A stretch of DNA of 64,000 nt from the NCBI GenBank assembly GCA_017468055.1, contig JAFUJU010000009.1:1-64000 (forward strand), given 5' to 3'. This DNA comes from Elusimicrobiaceae bacterium. Lineage in GTDB: Bacteria; Elusimicrobiota; Elusimicrobia; Elusimicrobiales; Elusimicrobiaceae. Every line of letters starts with the position of its first letter. Position 1 is the stretch's first letter. Made by a program: the position numbers and the translations under genes. The notes below the pieces were generated by a model, which was not told where the DNA came from, ran no database searches, and saw only the letters and a list, made by a program, of their open reading frames with translations. Shown piece by piece: positions 15,135-24,600 of the stretch.

Positions 15135-16022
15135 ATGAGTTATGTATTAGCTTTTTGTTTGGCCATGTGTTGGGGAACGGCTTTTTTAACAACTAAAAAT
15201 ATTGTAGATGTGATCCCTCCGTATTGGGGCACCTTTTACCGCGTGTTGGCCGGTCTGTTATTCTTTGTTATACTTTATGCATTCCAACGCAAAGACCTGC
15301 GCATTTCGCCCAAGCAAATTTGGCGGCCGTGGTTGATCAGTTTCTTGCTCATCTTATTTCCTTTTGCCGCTATTTCTTGGAGTCAGCGTTTTGTTTCTCC
15401 GACGGTGGGTGGTATCTTCAACGGCACTACTCCCATATGGTCTTTTATTGCAGGGGCTATTCTGCTAAAAGGAGTGGACCGCTTTACTTGGAGAAGAGCT
15501 TTCGGGGTTGTTTTCGGCCTGTTGGGTCTGTTATGCATTACTTTGCCCAACTTAAAACTCCAAACAGATCCTTGGTTTTTATATGGTTGTTTAGGCTTTA
15601 TCTTTATGTCTTGGTCTTACAGCTTAGGCAATGTACTTACCAAAAAGATCATGGTGGATAATCACGCTTCCTCTATAGAGGCCAACACGTTTCACCAATA
15701 CTTATTTTCAGCCGTTGTACTGTTGGCGGTGGCATGGAGTTTGGAAACGCCACCCGCTTTGGCAGATTTTTCGTCCAAAGTCATCATCTCCATTCTTTTT
15801 GCCGGTGTTTTTTCCTCGGCGGTGGCTTTCTTGCTGATGGTAGCCCTTATCAAACGTTGGGGCGCTACCCGCATGGCCTCCGTTTGTTATTGCTCTCCTT
15901 TAATTGCCATGCTGAGTGATATGATTTTCCGCCACCGTTTCCCCCAAGGAAACGAAGTCTTGGGTATGTGCGTTATTTTTATCAGTCTGTTCTTAATTCA
16001 AAAACCGGTAGAAGATAAATAA
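15135..16022 (+). CDS. EamA/DMT-family transporter
   Basis: This 295-residue membrane protein has ten predicted helices arranged as two EamA repeats. The first starts LAFCLAMCWGTAFLTTKNI with VSPTVGGIFNGTTPIWSFIA, and the second covers LGNVLTKKIM and WGATRMASVCYCSPLIAMLSD. Family members export amino acids, nucleotides, sugars or other metabolites; the substrate is not visible here. Last gene of the sixA-uppP operon, closed by the terminator at 16022-16047. Confidence 0.88.
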   Translation: MSYVLAFCLAMCWGTAFLTTKNIVDVIPPYWGTFYRVLAGLLFFVILYAFQRKDLRISPKQIWRPWLISFLLILFPFAAISWSQRFVSPTVGGIFNGTTPIWSFIAGAILLKGVDRFTWRRAFGVVFGLLGLLCITLPNLKLQTDPWFLYGCLGFIFMSWSYSLGNVLTKKIMVDNHASSIEANTFHQYLFSAVVLLAVAWSLETPPALADFSSKVIISILFAGVFSSAVAFLLMVALIKRWGATRMASVCYCSPLIAMLSDMIFRHRFPQGNEVLGMCVIFISLFLIQKPVEDK

Positions 16023-16047
16023 AAAAGCCCCCGAACGGGGGCTTTTT
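16022..16047. terminator. Bidirectional terminator
   Basis: GCCCCCG (16027-16033) pairs with CGGGGGC (16036-16042), with A and T runs outside. It lies between the convergent EamA and RecB-like genes. Confidence 0.9.
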
Positions 16048-16048
16048 A

Positions 16049-16813
16049 TTAAGCAGGATTGTTGCCGCTGAAATCAGGGCCTTCCGGCTCCGGATCCGGA
16101 CAGGAAGATTTTTCACAACGGTTGCGAAAAGCACAATGTTGGCAATGGGACAAATCCGGCTCAAACAAACCGGCCTCTATTTTTTCTCCCACTTCTATAA
16201 ATTTAGCCAAAATGGCTTTCTCATCAAAATCTTCAAAGTTGGCACTTTCTTTTTTATCAAAAGCCGTGAAATAGAAAGAAGCTCTCCCTTTCTTCAAATT
16301 CCACGCACGTTGCGCGCCCACGGCATAAATGCCCAGCTGTAAAGAATCGGTAATCTTAGCTTCAAAATCTATATCTTCGCCCGTCTTATAATCTATCACT
16401 TCCCACGTTCCGTCCGTATGTTTATCCGTACGGTCTATTTTACCGCGGATCGTCCATTTTCCTTCCTGAAAAATAAACTCTCTTTCCGTACTGTCTACCG
16501 TACTGGTTCTTTCATACTCGTGTTCGGCATACCGTTCCAACATTTTTTGGCCTTTGAGATAATATTCCATTTGCTCGCCGACACTTTTATAGCCGGCCCC
16601 CAACCAACAATCATCATAGTAAGCCAAAATTTCAGATGGGTCATTGCTATTGCGGTGATACTCTTCTAAGGCGCGGTGAATGGACACTCCTAAAGAAGAA
16701 GCCGGCACCAGCCCTTCTTTGCGTCCGTCCATATATTTGTACTTATACAAAAGAGGACATTCCAAATAGGTCTTAATTTTAGAATAATTTAATTCATGTA
16801 CATCGCTATACAT
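16049..16813 (-). CDS. RecB-family PD-(D/E)XK nuclease with C-terminal iron-sulfur site
   Basis: This 254-residue single-domain nuclease of the RecB/Cas4/AddB C-terminal type has YSKIKTYLECPLLYKYKYMD at the N-terminus, H of the ALEEYH helix, then IRGKIDRTD (Asp) and WEVIDYKTGED (Asp and Lys), and a QLGIYA helix. C-x2-C-x5-C (CQHCAFRNRC) plus the early Cys could hold a [4Fe-4S] cluster. It probably acts on DNA ends, but no Cas genes or CRISPR array are in the window, so I do not call it Cas4. It is the last gene of the HK-RR-rsmD operon, 2 bases after rsmD. The C-terminal tail (PDPEPEGPDFSGNNPA) is acidic and probably disordered. Confidence 0.85.
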   Translation of the reverse strand: MYSDVHELNYSKIKTYLECPLLYKYKYMDGRKEGLVPASSLGVSIHRALEEYHRNSNDPSEILAYYDDCWLGAGYKSVGEQMEYYLKGQKMLERYAEHEYERTSTVDSTEREFIFQEGKWTIRGKIDRTDKHTDGTWEVIDYKTGEDIDFEAKITDSLQLGIYAVGAQRAWNLKKGRASFYFTAFDKKESANFEDFDEKAILAKFIEVGEKIEAGLFEPDLSHCQHCAFRNRCEKSSCPDPEPEGPDFSGNNPA

Positions 16814-16815
16814 AA

Positions 16816-17397
16816 TTACCCTGCCTTATAGCGTAAAAAATGTACCAAAGTATCCCCGTATTTTTCTACCCGATAGAGTTCCAACTCTTCCGGAACGGCA
16901 AATTCTTCGGTCTTATGCGTTTGTAAAGCAATGACCCCGTTGGGAGCCAACAATTTAGCAGCGGCAACATTTTTTAAGGCCGGCTCGGAAAAGGCCAACA
17001 TCTTATTATTTTGGTCCCGATACGGAGGCCCCATAAAAATAATATCGTACCCTTCGTTATCGCTATAAGAAAGCAAATAATCCAACGGCTTTAAAATATC
17101 TCCGCGAATGACGCGGGCGCGGTCTTCAAAGCCCAAATGCTTCAAGTTGCGGTGAATATTTTTAATACAGGCAGGTTCCCTATCTACGCTCACCACCCGT
17201 GCCGCACCGCGAGACAGTGCTTCCATAGACACATTACCGGTACCGGCAAACAAATCCAACCACATGGCCCCCGTTATACGGGGGCGCAAAATATCAAAGA
17301 CAGACTGTTTTATTCTGTCTGAAATAGGCTTTACCGGTAAATTTTTTGATACAGAAAAAATTCTCCGGCCTCTGGCTGTTCCAGCAATAATACGCAT
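16816..17397 (-). CDS. rsmD: RsmD-like 16S rRNA guanine-N2 methyltransferase
   Basis: The 193-residue protein matches RsmD in length and N-terminus (MRIIAGTARGRRI, then DRIKQSVFDILRP) and in the SAM-binding motif LDLFAGTGNVSMEALSRGA. RsmD methylates G966 of 16S rRNA in E. coli. One odd feature is the catalytic motif IV, normally (D/N)PPY, which reads GPPY here (IIFMGPPYRDQ at 17010-17045). The acidic or amide side chain that normally contacts the target amino group is missing. The gene has a good AAGGAG ribosome site and sits 8 bases after the response regulator. Confidence 0.9.
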   Translation of the reverse strand: MRIIAGTARGRRIFSVSKNLPVKPISDRIKQSVFDILRPRITGAMWLDLFAGTGNVSMEALSRGAARVVSVDREPACIKNIHRNLKHLGFEDRARVIRGDILKPLDYLLSYSDNEGYDIIFMGPPYRDQNNKMLAFSEPALKNVAAAKLLAPNGVIALQTHKTEEFAVPEELELYRVEKYGDTLVHFLRYKAG

Positions 17398-17405
17398 AAG
17401 ACTCC

Positions 17406-18053
17406 TTACAATTGAGCAATGCCTTCTTTAATCGCGTAGCGCACCAATTCGGCTTGTTTATGAATGCCGAGTTTCTTCATAATATTATTGCGGTGCACAT
17501 GAATGGTGTTTAAAGACAGATTAAACGTTTTAGCAATTTGTTTGCTGCTGTAACCTTCGGCAATGAGCTGCAACACTTCTTTCTCTTTCGGAGTCAGACC
17601 GGTCACATCTCGCTTGCGGGAAGAGGTCTTACCCAAGAAACCTTGCACAATATATTTAGATACTTTACTGCACAAATAAAACCGGCCGGAAGAAACTTCC
17701 CGAATGGCATCTACAATTTCATCCGCTGTAGAAACTTTGACAATAAATCCTTTTGCGCCGGCTTTCAAGGCTTTCTCTACCGATACTCTATCATCATACA
17801 TACTGAGCATCACTACTTTGGTTTGCGGATTATTTTTTACCAAACGCTGCACAGACTCTATCCCGTTTAAAATAGGCATAGAAATATCTACTACATATAC
17901 GTCGGCTTCGTTTTTAGTGGCCCACTCTACCAAATCTTTTCCGTTGGCAATTTCAGCCACTACTTCCATATCTTTGCCTTTTCTCTCCAAAACAGCGCGC
18001 ACACCGTCACGTACGATGGCATGATCATCTGCTAATACCACTTTTATACTCAT
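17406..18053 (-). CDS. NarL/FixJ-type response regulator
   Basis: This 215-residue regulator has a receiver domain with the acidic pair D9-D10, phospho-acceptor D56 (VYVVDISMP) and K105-region VK, followed by a LuxR-type helix-turn-helix (LTPKEKEVLQLIAEGYSSKQ then IAKTFNLSLNTIHVHRNNIM). It should bind DNA when phosphorylated by the neighbouring kinase, whose gene it overlaps by 29 bases. Targets unknown. rsmD and the RecB-like gene downstream appear to be in the same transcript. Confidence 0.93.
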   Translation of the reverse strand: MSIKVVLADDHAIVRDGVRAVLERKGKDMEVVAEIANGKDLVEWATKNEADVYVVDISMPILNGIESVQRLVKNNPQTKVVMLSMYDDRVSVEKALKAGAKGFIVKVSTADEIVDAIREVSSGRFYLCSKVSKYIVQGFLGKTSSRKRDVTGLTPKEKEVLQLIAEGYSSKQIAKTFNLSLNTIHVHRNNIMKKLGIHKQAELVRYAIKEGIAQL

Positions 18054-19158
18054 AGTCTTTCACCCCATAAACAATTTTTGGGCATTTGGCCTCTACAACG
18101 GTCCCTTTGCCCGGTTCGCTGTGAATTGTAAATTTTCCGCCCAAATAAGCCACGCTGTCCCGCATAGACAAAAGCCCTATGTGTTTAATGGACCGTTGTT
18201 TGGAAGGTTTAAATCCTTTCCCGTTGTCGCTTATTTTAAGCGTGATATCTTTTACACCACGTTTAATACTTACTTCTATTTTCGTGGCGCCGGAATGTTT
18301 GACAATATTGTTCAAACTTTCCTGCGCTACGCGGTACAACACAATTTTCACTTCATCGGATGTTGGTACATCGTCAGCTGTTTGCAACTTAAAAGAGTGT
18401 TTAATCCCTCGGTAATGGCTTACCTGCGCCAACAGCTCACGCACAGCATCGCACAGGCCGATGGTTTCCAAATTAGGCGGACGCAAACTTACCACAATAT
18501 TCTTGACCCGTTCTATACTTTCTTTAATTTGTTTGTCCAAAGCGGCAATATCTTTTAAGGCTTGCTCTTGGTCTTTGCGTTCTACACTTTCTTTAACCAT
18601 ACTCAACAAAGAAGTTAAAATAACCGCCGTAGAGCCGATTTCATCATGCAAAGCAGAAGAAATATTCTTTTTTTCTTCTTCGCGCGCCGCCAAAAGAAGC
18701 TGTGAAAAGGTTCGCCCTCCAACTTCTTTTAACAAACGGGTGCGAGAATAATTATAAGCCCATGTGGTAATATTTTTCACCAGCCCTAATATACTGCCCA
18801 CGTTTCCTTGGCTATCGCGCAGGGGAATCAGCACGGATTGGAAAAAACAAGTATTTTCTCCTTTACACATGCTCCACTCATAACTGAACATTTCCCCTTT
18901 AGAGGCCTTTTGATGTGCTTCTTGATGCACGGACTGGGTAGGATCCAGCTCCACTTCGGCACGGGTGGCACAAGGAGTACCAAACATGAAAACATGTTTG
19001 TTCGTCAGATCGGCAATATATACCAAATCATACCCTTCCACTCCGTGTTCTTTAATAGATTGACAGGAAGACAGATGATCTATAAAAGCGGCCGTTTCAT
19101 TACATTCGCCGGGACACGGGTAGATGCAACTTTTCGGATTTTTTTTGATAGGGCTCAT
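18025..19158 (-). CDS. Sensor histidine kinase with a cysteine-rich PAS-like sensor
   Basis: This 377-residue cytoplasmic kinase of the NarX/NreB (HisKA_3) class has no membrane segment. Residues 1-130 form a PAS-like sensor with seven cysteines (11, 15, 19, 32, 63, 98, 104), the first four spaced C-x3-C-x3-C-x12-C. The phospho-acceptor is H171 in SALHDEIGST. The ATPase shows SLNNIVKHS and DNGKGF. The cluster of cysteines suggests an iron-sulfur or thiol redox switch, as in the oxygen sensor NreB, although the spacing differs; this is inference. I chose ATG 19158 (GTAGGAG ribosome site 8 bases upstream, promoter at 19191-19218) over an in-frame start at 19227, which would lie upstream of that promoter. 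Confidence 0.88.
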   Translation of the reverse strand: MSPIKKNPKSCIYPCPGECNETAAFIDHLSSCQSIKEHGVEGYDLVYIADLTNKHVFMFGTPCATRAEVELDPTQSVHQEAHQKASKGEMFSYEWSMCKGENTCFFQSVLIPLRDSQGNVGSILGLVKNITTWAYNYSRTRLLKEVGGRTFSQLLLAAREEEKKNISSALHDEIGSTAVILTSLLSMVKESVERKDQEQALKDIAALDKQIKESIERVKNIVVSLRPPNLETIGLCDAVRELLAQVSHYRGIKHSFKLQTADDVPTSDEVKIVLYRVAQESLNNIVKHSGATKIEVSIKRGVKDITLKISDNGKGFKPSKQRSIKHIGLLSMRDSVAYLGGKFTIHSEPGKGTVVEAKCPKIVYGVKDYEYKSGISR

Positions 19159-19190
19159 ATCACCTTCTCCTACAAAAATATGATAATTAG

Positions 19191-19218
19191 ATTTTACTAT
19201 TTTTTTTACCGTTTTCAA
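19191..19218 (-). promoter_or_regulatory. Promoter of the two-component operon
   Basis: On the minus strand, -35 TTGAAA (19218-19213), a 16-base spacer and -10 TAAAAT (19196-19191). The expected start is about 27 bases before ATG 19158, leaving room for its ribosome site. Confidence 0.6.
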
Positions 19219-19418
19219 TAAAATCATTTTTTTGCTTTTTTTCGTTGATAGATTTTTGTTTATAATCTATATCCGTTATCTTGCGCTAATCATCAGCAAA
19301 AAAATGTATTCTCTTCCTACAGCATAGCAAACCGCCAAAAAACAGCAAACCTATAAAAAGGGTTATTTTTATATTTTTATTTTATATTGCCTTTCAAACG
19401 ATAGACAAGTAAGTTTGC

Positions 19419-19424
19419 TATAAT
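19419..19424 (+). promoter_or_regulatory. Extended -10 promoter of the PBP gene, leaderless arrangement
   Basis: TGCTATAAT is an extended -10 (TG at 19416-19417, TATAAT at 19419-19424) that ends six bases before ATG 19431. No ribosome site is present. Confidence 0.5.
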
Positions 19425-19430
19425 GATGAA

Positions 19431-21566
19431 ATGGAGCGTATAGTTAGATTTTTCACTTCTAAATTCTTTCTTTTCTGCATTTTGGCAGGGTTGTTTGTTG
19501 CCATTATCGGCGGAGCGGTTTTTATGCGTTACATTTTCTCCGGCATTCCGCCCGTGTACGAAATGGAAGAATACACACCCTCTTTGACCAGTAAAGTATT
19601 TGACCGCAACGGCAAGCTCATTCACGAATTTTCCATTGAGAAAAGAAGCATGGTCCCCCTAGAAGAAATTCCGGTGGATTTACAAAACGGAGTTGTGGCC
19701 ATGGAAGACCGGGATTTCTTTAAGCATGCCGGTTTCTCTGTACGAGGGATCGCCAGGGCTCTTTTCCACGATATCATGACCGGACGCGCCAAGCAAGGCG
19801 GATCCACCTTGACCCAACAGCTTTCCCGCGGTGTATTTTTGACCCAACAGAAAAAAATTATCCGCAAAATCCGCGAAATTGTACTGGCCGTACAAATTGA
19901 ACACCGCTTCAGCAAGCCGGAAATCTTGCAACTTTACTTAAACGAAATTTACTTGGGTAGCGGGGCATACGGCGTCAAAGCAGCTGCCAAACGCTATTTT
20001 AATAAAGAGCTGGACCAACTGACCACCGGTGAAGCTGCCATGTTGGTAGGGCTGATTCCGTCTCCGGGCAATTACAATCCTTTTGCCAATCCGCAACGTG
20101 CTAAAGCCCGCCGCAATTTAGTTTTGCAAGTCATGTATGAGCAAGGATACATCTCTCAAGATGATTTGGCTAAGGCAAAAGAAGAACCCCTGCCTGAAAA
20201 AGCACCTGCTTCACAAGGAGACAAACCCGGTCTTTACTTTATTGAACATATCCGCCGTATTTTAGAGCCCAAATACGGTACGGAAACATTGTGGAAAGGC
20301 GGCCTTAACATATATACCACCATTGACATTGACCAGCAAACCGTGGCGGAAGAAATCATGAATAAAAAACTCTTAGAATTTGATGCCGTCATTGCCAAAG
20401 GGTTGGGAATAGAAATAGACCCCAACGATCCCGAAGCAGACCCGCGCCTGATAAACCAAGAAGAAGCCTCTCCCGAGGAAATTCAAGAGCGGCTGGAATA
20501 CCCGCGTCTACAAGGGGCCTTTATGGCACGGGACGTTAAAACCGGAGCCGTGCGCGTAATGGTGGGCGGGCGCAGCTTTAGCGAAAGTAAATTTAACCGC
20601 GCTACCCAAGCCCGCAGACAACCGGGATCCTCTTTCAAACCTTATGTTTGGATGGCTGCTTTGCAACAAAGATATACTCCCGCCACTTTGGTGAAAGATT
20701 TGCCCACCATGTTTTATTTTGACGGGCGGAACTGGCATACTTTTGATGAAAATGCAGACTTGTATTCCTTGGATTTGGCGGCCCAATCTTTTATTGCCAG
20801 CAAAGCTTTTAACGTATGGGTACCGCAAAATTACGGCGGTAGAAATGACGGCTGGATTACATTGCGCCGCGCATTGGAAAAATCCAAAAATATAGTGGCC
20901 GTCAATTTAATAGATGCCATCGGTCCGCGCAAAGTTATTGAGGTGGCACGCAAAGCAGGTCTTACCGCTCCGCTTCCGTCTGTGCCGGCGCTTGGTTTAG
21001 GGGTGTCCGTCATTAATATGGACGAGCATTTGGCCGCTTTGACCACTTTCGCCAACGGCGGAATCCATACAGATAATTATTACATTGAAAAAGTGGAAGA
21101 TAACAACGGACGCTTGTTAGAAGAGCACGTGCCCGAAGAAAGAGCTGCATTCTCGCCGCAAGATTCTTATTTGCTCATCAATATGATGAAAGGGGTGGTG
21201 GACCGCGGAAGCGGTGCCTCCGTCAAAGTGCTTAAGCGTCCCGTAGCCGGAAAAACAGGTACCACCCAAAGTCACCGTGACATGTGGTTTGTAGGCATGA
21301 CGCCACACACCTCTGCGGCCGCCTGGATGGGATATGATGATGATACTTCCCAAGAAAAATACCATTGGACCGGTAGCACCACGGCCCGTTGGTGGGCGGA
21401 AATTATGGCAGAAATTTTAAAAGACGAGCCGGCAGATGATTTTACCGTGCCGGAAGGGATTTCTTTCTCTTATGTCAATCCCAATACCGGCCGTTTGGCT
21501 ACGCCGACCGATCCGAATAAATTTTTAGAAGCTTTCAAAAAAGGCACGGCTCCCACCAGTTTCTAA
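19431..21566 (+). CDS. mrcA: Class A penicillin-binding protein (PBP1A family)
   Basis: This 711-residue bifunctional peptidoglycan synthase is anchored by one N-terminal helix (residues about 13-34). The glycosyltransferase domain has catalytic E92 in VAMEDRDFFKHAGF and the QGGSTLTQQLSRG motif. The transpeptidase domain has S400-S-F-K403 (active Ser400) and K608-T-G-T. It polymerises and cross-links glycan strands in the periplasm. It is shorter than E. coli PBP1A and lacks extra inserted domains. No ribosome site; the mRNA may start at the ATG. Followed by a terminator. Confidence 0.95.
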   Translation: MERIVRFFTSKFFLFCILAGLFVAIIGGAVFMRYIFSGIPPVYEMEEYTPSLTSKVFDRNGKLIHEFSIEKRSMVPLEEIPVDLQNGVVAMEDRDFFKHAGFSVRGIARALFHDIMTGRAKQGGSTLTQQLSRGVFLTQQKKIIRKIREIVLAVQIEHRFSKPEILQLYLNEIYLGSGAYGVKAAAKRYFNKELDQLTTGEAAMLVGLIPSPGNYNPFANPQRAKARRNLVLQVMYEQGYISQDDLAKAKEEPLPEKAPASQGDKPGLYFIEHIRRILEPKYGTETLWKGGLNIYTTIDIDQQTVAEEIMNKKLLEFDAVIAKGLGIEIDPNDPEADPRLINQEEASPEEIQERLEYPRLQGAFMARDVKTGAVRVMVGGRSFSESKFNRATQARRQPGSSFKPYVWMAALQQRYTPATLVKDLPTMFYFDGRNWHTFDENADLYSLDLAAQSFIASKAFNVWVPQNYGGRNDGWITLRRALEKSKNIVAVNLIDAIGPRKVIEVARKAGLTAPLPSVPALGLGVSVINMDEHLAALTTFANGGIHTDNYYIEKVEDNNGRLLEEHVPEERAAFSPQDSYLLINMMKGVVDRGSGASVKVLKRPVAGKTGTTQSHRDMWFVGMTPHTSAAAWMGYDDDTSQEKYHWTGSTTARWWAEIMAEILKDEPADDFTVPEGISFSYVNPNTGRLATPTDPNKFLEAFKKGTAPTSF

Positions 21567-21574
21567 CCCATAGA

Positions 21575-21601
21575 AAACCCCGCTGAGTGCGGGCTTTTTT
21601 T
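21575..21601 (+). terminator. Terminator of the PBP gene
   Basis: CCCGC (21578-21582) pairs with GCGGG (21589-21593), followed by CTTTTTTT. Confidence 0.8.
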
Positions 21602-21602
21602 C

Positions 21603-21608
21603 TACAAT
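21603..21608 (+). promoter_or_regulatory. -10 box of mfd, leaderless arrangement
   Basis: TACAAT ends eight bases before ATG 21617, with no ribosome site between. No convincing -35 is seen; the expected position falls inside the terminator stem. Confidence 0.4.
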
Positions 21609-21616
21609 ATACGTAT

Positions 21617-24600
21617 ATGCAGACAAACAAGATCTCGCCTCTTTTCTTTCACGGGTTGGCAAATGCCTCCGGTGCGGGGTATTTTGTATCCGAGCAGTTT
21701 TTATCTGTAGGAAAAAATGTGGTTTATTTAACGGGTTCTTCTACTGATACTTTAGAATCTTCTTTACAACATTTTTCTCCTCCTAATACTAAATTATTGC
21801 TTTTCCCGGAACAAAAAATAGGGCAAATGGCCGTCTTGCATCATCTGATTACCGCGCAAACTCCTTATGCACTCGTTGTGCCATATAGCGAGTGGCCAAC
21901 ATCTCTCCCCGCTCCTAAGGATTTCAAAGCTAACACTTTTACCATTCACCGAGGGGACTGTCTGCGCAGAAGCGATTTGCTGGACATTTTGCAAAACCGT
22001 GGCTACGTTCGGGAAGATTATACGGAGGTTCCCGGCCAGTATGCCGTGAGAGGAAGTGTGCTGGATTTATTTTTGCCTGATAGAAAACTGCCATACCGTT
22101 TTTATTTTGCCGGAAACCGGATAGAAAGTATCAGCACCTTTGACATAGATACCCAAAGCACTCAAGAACATATAGACAGCGCCTGCATCATTCCCTTGTC
22201 TTTTGAACACACACCGGCCATTTTGGCAGATTATATAAACCAAGCCCAATATATCTTTGACCAACCACCGGCAGATTTTGACTTTTCTTTGTACGAAGGT
22301 GCGGCCGTTTTCACACTTCTTCCCGCTCCGCAAAGCCAAGATTGTCATCTGAAATCCAACATTGAATTCAAGGCTAATTTTTCCCTGTTAGAAAGAGAGG
22401 TCCTTTCTTTAAAAAAACAGAATATTCAGGTAAATATCACTTGCTTAAACCGTGGGGAACTAGACCGTTTATCGGAAATCATGCAAGACTATGAAGAGCT
22501 GAGAAAACTGCCGATTCTTATTTCTCCGCTGGTGCAGGGCTTTTACAGCATACAAAAAAAACAGGCCTTTATTACTTCCGGTGATATTCTTAACAGACAT
22601 TACCGTCCCCTCTCTGCTCTAAAAAACATTACGCTGGAAAATGCGCAAAAAGTGCGTTTCAAAGAGTTGCGACCCGGTGACTATGTAGTACATCAGCATC
22701 ACGGAATCGGAAAATATTTGGGGTTGGAAATTATGGACAAAGAACAAAACCCCACCGACTGTCTGATCATAGAATACCGGCGCGGAAGCAGACTCTACGT
22801 CCCTATGTATGACTTTAAACGTGTGCAAAAATACATCGGGGCCGGAGGCAGAGCCCCCGCCTTGTCTGCCTTGGGCGGAAGCGCTTGGAAAGATGTTAAA
22901 AAACGAGTAAAAGAAGAAGCACAAAAAACCGCCAAAGAAATTTTAAAGTTAGAAGCCCAACGGCAGGCGGCCGGCACACAGGCTCTCATCGGAGACCAAC
23001 GGATAGAAGAAGAATTTGCCGCCTCCTTTCCTTTTGTCCAAACGTCCGGACAAACCCAAGCAATTGAGGACGTGCTAAAAGACATGAGCCGTGCCCGCTC
23101 TATGGACCGCGTGCTGGTGGGTGATGTAGGATTTGGCAAAACAGAAGTAGCGATGCGGGCCGCTTTGCATGCCGTTATGAGCGCCAAGCAAGTGATGATG
23201 GTGGTGCCTACTACCATTTTGGCAGATCAACACTGTAAAACATTCCGCAAACGTATGGCCGGTTTTCCGGTAAATATAGAAATGCTCTGCCGCTTTCAAA
23301 CCAAAACCGAACAAAAAGAGATTATCCGCCAACTCAAAAACGGTATTTGCGATATCATTATCGGCACCCACCGTTTGCTGTCTAAAGATATTTCTTTTCA
23401 GGATTTGGGGTTAGTTATTATTGACGAAGAACACCGCTTTGGAGTGAAGCAAAAAGAAAAAATTAAAGCCAAAAGTGCCGGCGTACATACTTTAATGCTA
23501 AGTGCCACCCCCATTCCGCGCACATTAAACCAATCTCTTTCTTCTTTAAGAGATATTTCTTTAATAGACACTCCTCCCCGTGGACGCACCCCTATCAAAA
23601 CTGTGGTTTGTGCTTGGAATAACGAAGTGGCAGCAGCCGCCATTCAGCAAGAGTTGGCCCGCGGTGGTCAGATTTATTATGTTTATAACAGTGTACAAAG
23701 CATGCAGTCACGCTATCTGTTTTTACAGCACTTAGTGCCGCAAGCCAAAATTTGCATGGCACACGGACAAATGAAAGAGGCGGAACTGGAGCAAACTTTG
23801 TGGGACTTTCACAACGGAAAATACGATATTTTACTGGCTTCCACCATTATTGAATCCGGTCTGGACATCACCAACGCCAACACGCTGATTGTGGAAAATG
23901 CACAAAATTTCGGGTTGGCACAACTGTATCAACTGCGCGGCAGAATCGGCCGCGGTGACCAAAAGGCTTATTGCTATCTCTTCCATCCGGATTGGTTATT
24001 TAGAGAGCCCTCTCCCCAAGAGCAGGATACATATCATCAGCTTTTAGCCATGCCCTATAAAGCCCCTAAAGAAAAAGACCCCACCGAAGAAGCCAAAAAA
24101 CGTTTAGCCGCTCTTATGGAATTTAGTGATTTAGGGAGCGGATTTAAGCTGGCTTTGCGTGATATGGAAATCCGCGGAGCAGGAGAGCTGCTAGGGGTTA
24201 AACAGCACGGCTACGTTCATGAAGTCGGTTTAAGTTTGTATTGTGATTTAGTGGCTGCGGAGGTCAGAAAACTAAAAGGAGAAAAAACTCAACGTCCGAT
24301 CCGCGCCACCGTTCATCTTCCTTTACCGGCTTATATTTCACCGGACTATTTGCCCGATGACAGTGAGCGCCTGAAATATTATAAAGAACTCATGTCAGCC
24401 GATGAACAAGAGTCCCGTCAAATCTTGCAAAAATTGGCTGATTTTGCCGGCCCCGTTCCTGCGGAACTGACAAATTTAAACCGTATCTTACAGCTATCCC
24501 GCCGTGCAGGACTGCTTAAAATTTACCATCTGGAATATAGTTCCTCCGGGTTTGACCTTTTCTTTACTGCTGATTTTCAAATGCCGGCTGACTTTCCGGC

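Noticed and set aside
16049-16813. Cas4 and a CRISPR locus
   Set aside because: The nuclease has Cas4-like features (DYKTG, C-terminal Cys cluster), but there is no CRISPR array and no other cas gene in the window; such single RecB-family nucleases are common.
19159-19227. 23-residue N-terminal extension of the sensor kinase
   Set aside because: The ribosome site and the promoter -10 lie inside this stretch, so translation should begin at 19158.
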